The position numbers and the translations under genes are program-made. Shown here piece after piece: positions 61,154 through 64,000 of a stretch of DNA of 64,000 nt. Below the pieces are notes generated by a model. The model worked only from the letters and a program-made list of their open reading frames with translations, ran no database searches and was not told where the DNA came from. The stretch's first letter is position 1. Each line of letters begins with the position of its first letter. Source of the DNA: Pseudomonadota bacterium (lineage in GTDB: Bacteria; Pseudomonadota; Gammaproteobacteria; Burkholderiales; UBA9220); contig JAJZVC010000005.1 of the NCBI GenBank assembly GCA_021845865.1, forward strand, positions 1 through 64,000, in the 5' to 3' direction.

Positions 61154-64000
61154 TCAAATGGGCAGTGACGGATCAATCGGCTCTGGCACCGCTTCGGCAT
61201 CGATGATGTAATCGCCAAAACGCTTGATGTGGCTGGTGACGTACGGACTCAATGTGGCCACGTCCTCCCGTGCGACCGAGAACCCCTCCTCCTTGAGCTC
61301 GCGCAGGATACGGGTCTGATCCACCACGTTGTGGAAAATGATGGCGTTGGCCACCAGGTCGTTGTACTTGATGGTCTTCTCCTGTTCCTCGGGGTCGTTA
61401 TCCGCGATGACGCCTTCCCCGCCGAAGAATAGCCACTTGGAAAATCCGTTGTAGGCTTCTACCTTGTTGGTGGTCGCCGTGATCTGGTCGCGTAGTTCCA
61501 GGTCCGAGATGTAGGTCAGCAGGAATGCGGTCCGCACCACCCGCCCCAGTTCCCGGAAAGCTTGGTAGAGCCGGTTCTTGCGGCTGTAGTTACCCAGCTT
61601 GCGCAGCAGCGTCGATGACGAAATCTTGCCGGCCTTGATCGACAGCACCACGCGTAGCAGGTCTTTCCAGTGAGTCTCGATCAAGTCCCAGTCAATGGCA
61701 TCCTTGAACAGCCCGTCGATGTGCTGGTAGGTGGTTTCCTTGCTGGGTCGGAAAAACACCAGGTCGTGCCAATTGCGGATGCGCGGCATCAGCTTGATGC
61801 CCAGTAGATAGGCGAGCGCAAAGACCGGCGCCGACTGCCCCTGGGTGTCGGCGTGGATGGTGTCCGGCTGGATGTCCGATTTGTTCTGCAGCAGCCCTTC
61901 GATGATGTAGACCGCTTCCCACACCCCGCAGGGAATAAAGTGGCTGAACAACGCCACGTAGTTGTCGGCCACATGATGGTAGGCAATGCCGCCATAGCCC
62001 CCATAGCGGATGTGGTACTCCGCCAGGAGATTCTGGTCAAACATGTCGAACTTGGTGCCGTCGGCCGCCGCCGACTTGCCTTCGCCCCACACCTTCGGTA
62101 ACTGAAAGGCATGGTAACGGTTAATGATGTCTCGGAGCGCTGCATTCAGCTTGTTGGCGTTGATGTGTCGCCGGTTGATGAACGACAGCATGTGGGGCGT
62201 GACTGCCCCGCGCAGATGGCGCGACGCCTGCATCGGCCCGAGATTGCAGCCATAGGTGAAAGTGGTCAGGATGTAGCGCTCGCCGGGGTTCTCGATCTTG
62301 GGGTCGGAACCGGACAGCGGCCCGAAATGCCGGTTCCAATTGGTCCAGTGCGCCACGTTGCAGAGCACGTCGATCACGTTGCGTTCCGGCAGGCGCTGCA
62401 GCAGCGCCGCTTCCAGAGCCCGGGCCGACGCTTTCGGCTCTCGCGGCGTGCTGCGCTTGAGCACGGGCAAGCCCGATTCGTCGATACCCAGCGACTTATT
62501 TTCGGGAAATCCGGCATCCACGGTCGCGGCAATCTCCGTCAGGCCCTCGCGCAGGCCGCAGGCGAATCCTGCCGGATCGTCGGCGAAGCCCAACTGCTGG
62601 CAATACTCTACGACCAAGGGTTCGCATTCCTCCCAGGACAGCAGCTGCTCGCGGTAATCGGCATAGGCTTCCGAGCCTTGGATGGAGACATCGCCTGATT
62701 TGATTTCTGCCGCCAGCGCAGAGAACACGCAGACTTCGAAATGCTGCCGGCTGATACGCTCCCCGTCGTCGGCCTTCACCAGCACCGTCCGCCTCCAGCG
62801 CTCGTTGGTGAAGGAAAAGTCCACGGCCTCGTCGATCCAGGCGCCCTTGCGGTTTTCATGGTCCAGCAAGATATCCAATGCTTGCATCAGCGACTTATCT
62901 TCGCTGGTCGAGGTCATGGTCAACAGATGCACCATGCGGAACAAGGTCGGTCGATGGCTGCGATAGAAGCGCCACAGTAGCGGGAAATAGTTGTCGCCGC
63001 TGAAGGCGTTGATAGCGGCGCAGTCGTCCTGGAGGGTTTGGGCGCCGCCCCGGGTCGACAAGATGGAACGGATGGAACGACCGGCCTCGGCATCCACCGG
63101 CTGGGTTTCGAGCACCTGGATGACATCGGCCAGAGTCGCCACCAGATGCTCGGTCTTCTGGCGGTAGCGCATGCGTAGTCGTTCCAGTTCATCCTTGCCC
63201 CGGCGGTGGATGTGGTTCATGCGCTTGATGAACATGTCGGCCAGGTCGTCACGGGCCTGAACGCGGGCACGGTGGATCAGGCTCAAGACCAGCACGTAGC
63301 GCTTGGGCGGCGTGAATTTCTTGAGTTCTGCGGCATCCAGCGCCTTAGCCTCGGCCGCGAAATGCTTGATCTTGACATTGGGGATACCCGCCAAATGATG
63401 GTCGGCGCCGACGGTGGCGGACAACTTGACGATGTGGTCGAGCAAATCCTGCAAGTGCTCCAAGGAAGAACGCTTGGGGAGTTGCTTGAGGGCGAAGAAC
63501 AGGCTCTTCTTCTGGGGGCTGTCGCCGACTTCGAGCAAGGCGTCGAGCTGCCCGCGCTCGGCCTTGGAAAGTCGCGCCATCACGGCATCAAAGAACCTCC
63601 CATTGGCCAGGGTGCGGATGCGCCTTGAGAGCCGGTCGAGGGTGCTGAAAGCCGGTAACTCGATGCGCTGGTGCACCAGTTCCTCGATGGCCACGTTGAT
63701 GAGGTCTGCCGGGTTGTCCATGACCTCGGCGGCGGTCGCCATCGCTTCACTCGCCACCCGCAGTCCTTCTTCGCCCCAGGCCGAAACACCCAGGCGCTCA
63801 CGGATCGCTTGGTGATGCCGATACAGGGTTCGTGGTTCCTTGTAGTCGGGTGTGGTTTCGGCTTGGATACCCGCTGCGGCACGAATATGGTGAACAATGG
63901 GCGACGGAATATCGTCCACCGCTGGAAAACAACCCAGTCGCTGGAATGCCTTGAGCAGCAACAGTAGCCCGAATCGCGGTTGGGTCTTGCGTGCGATGAC
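61154..64000 (-). CDS. tnpA: Tn3 family transposase (partial, 5' end outside window)
   Basis: At least 948 residues of a DDE transposase; the reading frame stays open to the window edge (ARKTQPRFGLLLLLKAFQ upstream of 63961), so the true start is to the right. The N-terminal DUF4158-like part and the C-terminal DDE_Tnp_Tn3 domain are both present. Catalytic residues are visible: D in SAAADGTKFDMF, D in TIHADTQGQS and E in NKVEAYNGFSKWLFFGGEGV. No stop or frameshift breaks the visible frame, so it may be active. Codon use does not differ sharply from its neighbours. Confidence 0.95.
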   Translation of the reverse strand, partial: VIARKTQPRFGLLLLLKAFQRLGCFPAVDDIPSPIVHHIRAAAGIQAETTPDYKEPRTLYRHHQAIRERLGVSAWGEEGLRVASEAMATAAEVMDNPADLINVAIEELVHQRIELPAFSTLDRLSRRIRTLANGRFFDAVMARLSKAERGQLDALLEVGDSPQKKSLFFALKQLPKRSSLEHLQDLLDHIVKLSATVGADHHLAGIPNVKIKHFAAEAKALDAAELKKFTPPKRYVLVLSLIHRARVQARDDLADMFIKRMNHIHRRGKDELERLRMRYRQKTEHLVATLADVIQVLETQPVDAEAGRSIRSILSTRGGAQTLQDDCAAINAFSGDNYFPLLWRFYRSHRPTLFRMVHLLTMTSTSEDKSLMQALDILLDHENRKGAWIDEAVDFSFTNERWRRTVLVKADDGERISRQHFEVCVFSALAAEIKSGDVSIQGSEAYADYREQLLSWEECEPLVVEYCQQLGFADDPAGFACGLREGLTEIAATVDAGFPENKSLGIDESGLPVLKRSTPREPKASARALEAALLQRLPERNVIDVLCNVAHWTNWNRHFGPLSGSDPKIENPGERYILTTFTYGCNLGPMQASRHLRGAVTPHMLSFINRRHINANKLNAALRDIINRYHAFQLPKVWGEGKSAAADGTKFDMFDQNLLAEYHIRYGGYGGIAYHHVADNYVALFSHFIPCGVWEAVYIIEGLLQNKSDIQPDTIHADTQGQSAPVFALAYLLGIKLMPRIRNWHDLVFFRPSKETTYQHIDGLFKDAIDWDLIETHWKDLLRVVLSIKAGKISSSTLLRKLGNYSRKNRLYQAFRELGRVVRTAFLLTYISDLELRDQITATTNKVEAYNGFSKWLFFGGEGVIADNDPEEQEKTIKYNDLVANAIIFHNVVDQTRILRELKEEGFSVAREDVATLSPYVTSHIKRFGDYIIDAEAVPEPIDPSLPI

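Larger units (their letters stand above)
61084..64000 (-). mobile_element. Tn3-family transposon, left part (continues past window edge)
   Basis: The region after the rplI terminator consists of a candidate terminal repeat and a Tn3-type transposase gene reading toward the left end. Resolvase, res site and cargo, if any, must lie to the right of 64000. No second repeat copy or 5-bp target duplication is visible here. Confidence 0.7.

Overview
The window reads as one contiguous stretch of a GC-rich betaproteobacterial chromosome, most like Rhodocyclales or a nearby order. The evidence is gene order. ndk-rlmN-pilW-rodZ-ispG-hisS-yfgM-bamB-der-hfq-hflX-hflK-hflC-hisZ-purA runs almost without gaps from 40986 to 56189, followed by rnr-rlmB and rpsF-priB-rpsR-rplI. 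HisZ and PriB in these positions are typical of the class. The genes point to a facultative or micro-aerobic life: oxygen-independent ubiquinone synthesis (ubiU-ubiV-ubiT), class III ribonucleotide reductase, a 2-oxoacid:ferredoxin oxidoreductase gene pair and peroxide defence.

Layout. 44-2975 (minus) is a rubrerythrin / Fe-S protein / DUF3501 / Dps operon for peroxide and iron handling, with an OxyR-like ATAG-N7-CTAT element upstream. 3128-8790 (minus) is an apparently Fur-controlled iron operon: a 74-residue unknown protein, HemP, P19-type FtrA, an outer-membrane porin, cupredoxin FtrB, permease FtrC, a FixH-like anchored protein and polyferredoxin FtrD, with a 15/19 Fur box at 8820-8838. 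8965-20171 is mixed housekeeping: LemA and a GIDE/EF-hand protein, a patatin-like lipoprotein, an NlpC/P60 hydrolase, a UbiB-family kinase, an AI-2E-type permease, a cNMP-binding protein, an APH/P-loop fusion, PhoH and Bcp.

20350-27469 is an anaerobic block. A perfect FNR box precedes yhcC-ubiU-ubiV-ubiT. A 13/14 FNR box plus two NrdR-like boxes 32 bp apart precede nrdD. The nrdD reading frame ends after its zinc site, and the glycyl-radical segment is encoded by a separate 64-codon gene with its own ribosome-binding site, followed by nrdG. 27948-28588 holds a FliL-like lipoprotein gene and a candidate small RNA of about 105 nt. That RNA has its own promoter, three hairpins and pyrimidine loops; one loop is an exact anti-Shine-Dalgarno sequence.

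28595-40793 carries porG/porA without a beta subunit, a secretin-like periplasmic protein, YjdF- and DUF72-type proteins, the YoaA helicase, a secreted HIRAN protein, a ZIP transporter, RimO, AccA, TilS and a SPOR protein. 40986-60985 is the conserved core. A tRNA-Leu(CAG) lies antisense between purA and rnr. The window ends in a Tn3-family transposase gene (61154 to past the right edge), inserted just after the rplI terminator where dnaB is often found in relatives.

The two most notable items are the split class III reductase and the anti-Shine-Dalgarno small RNA candidate. No CRISPR array and no rRNA gene were seen.
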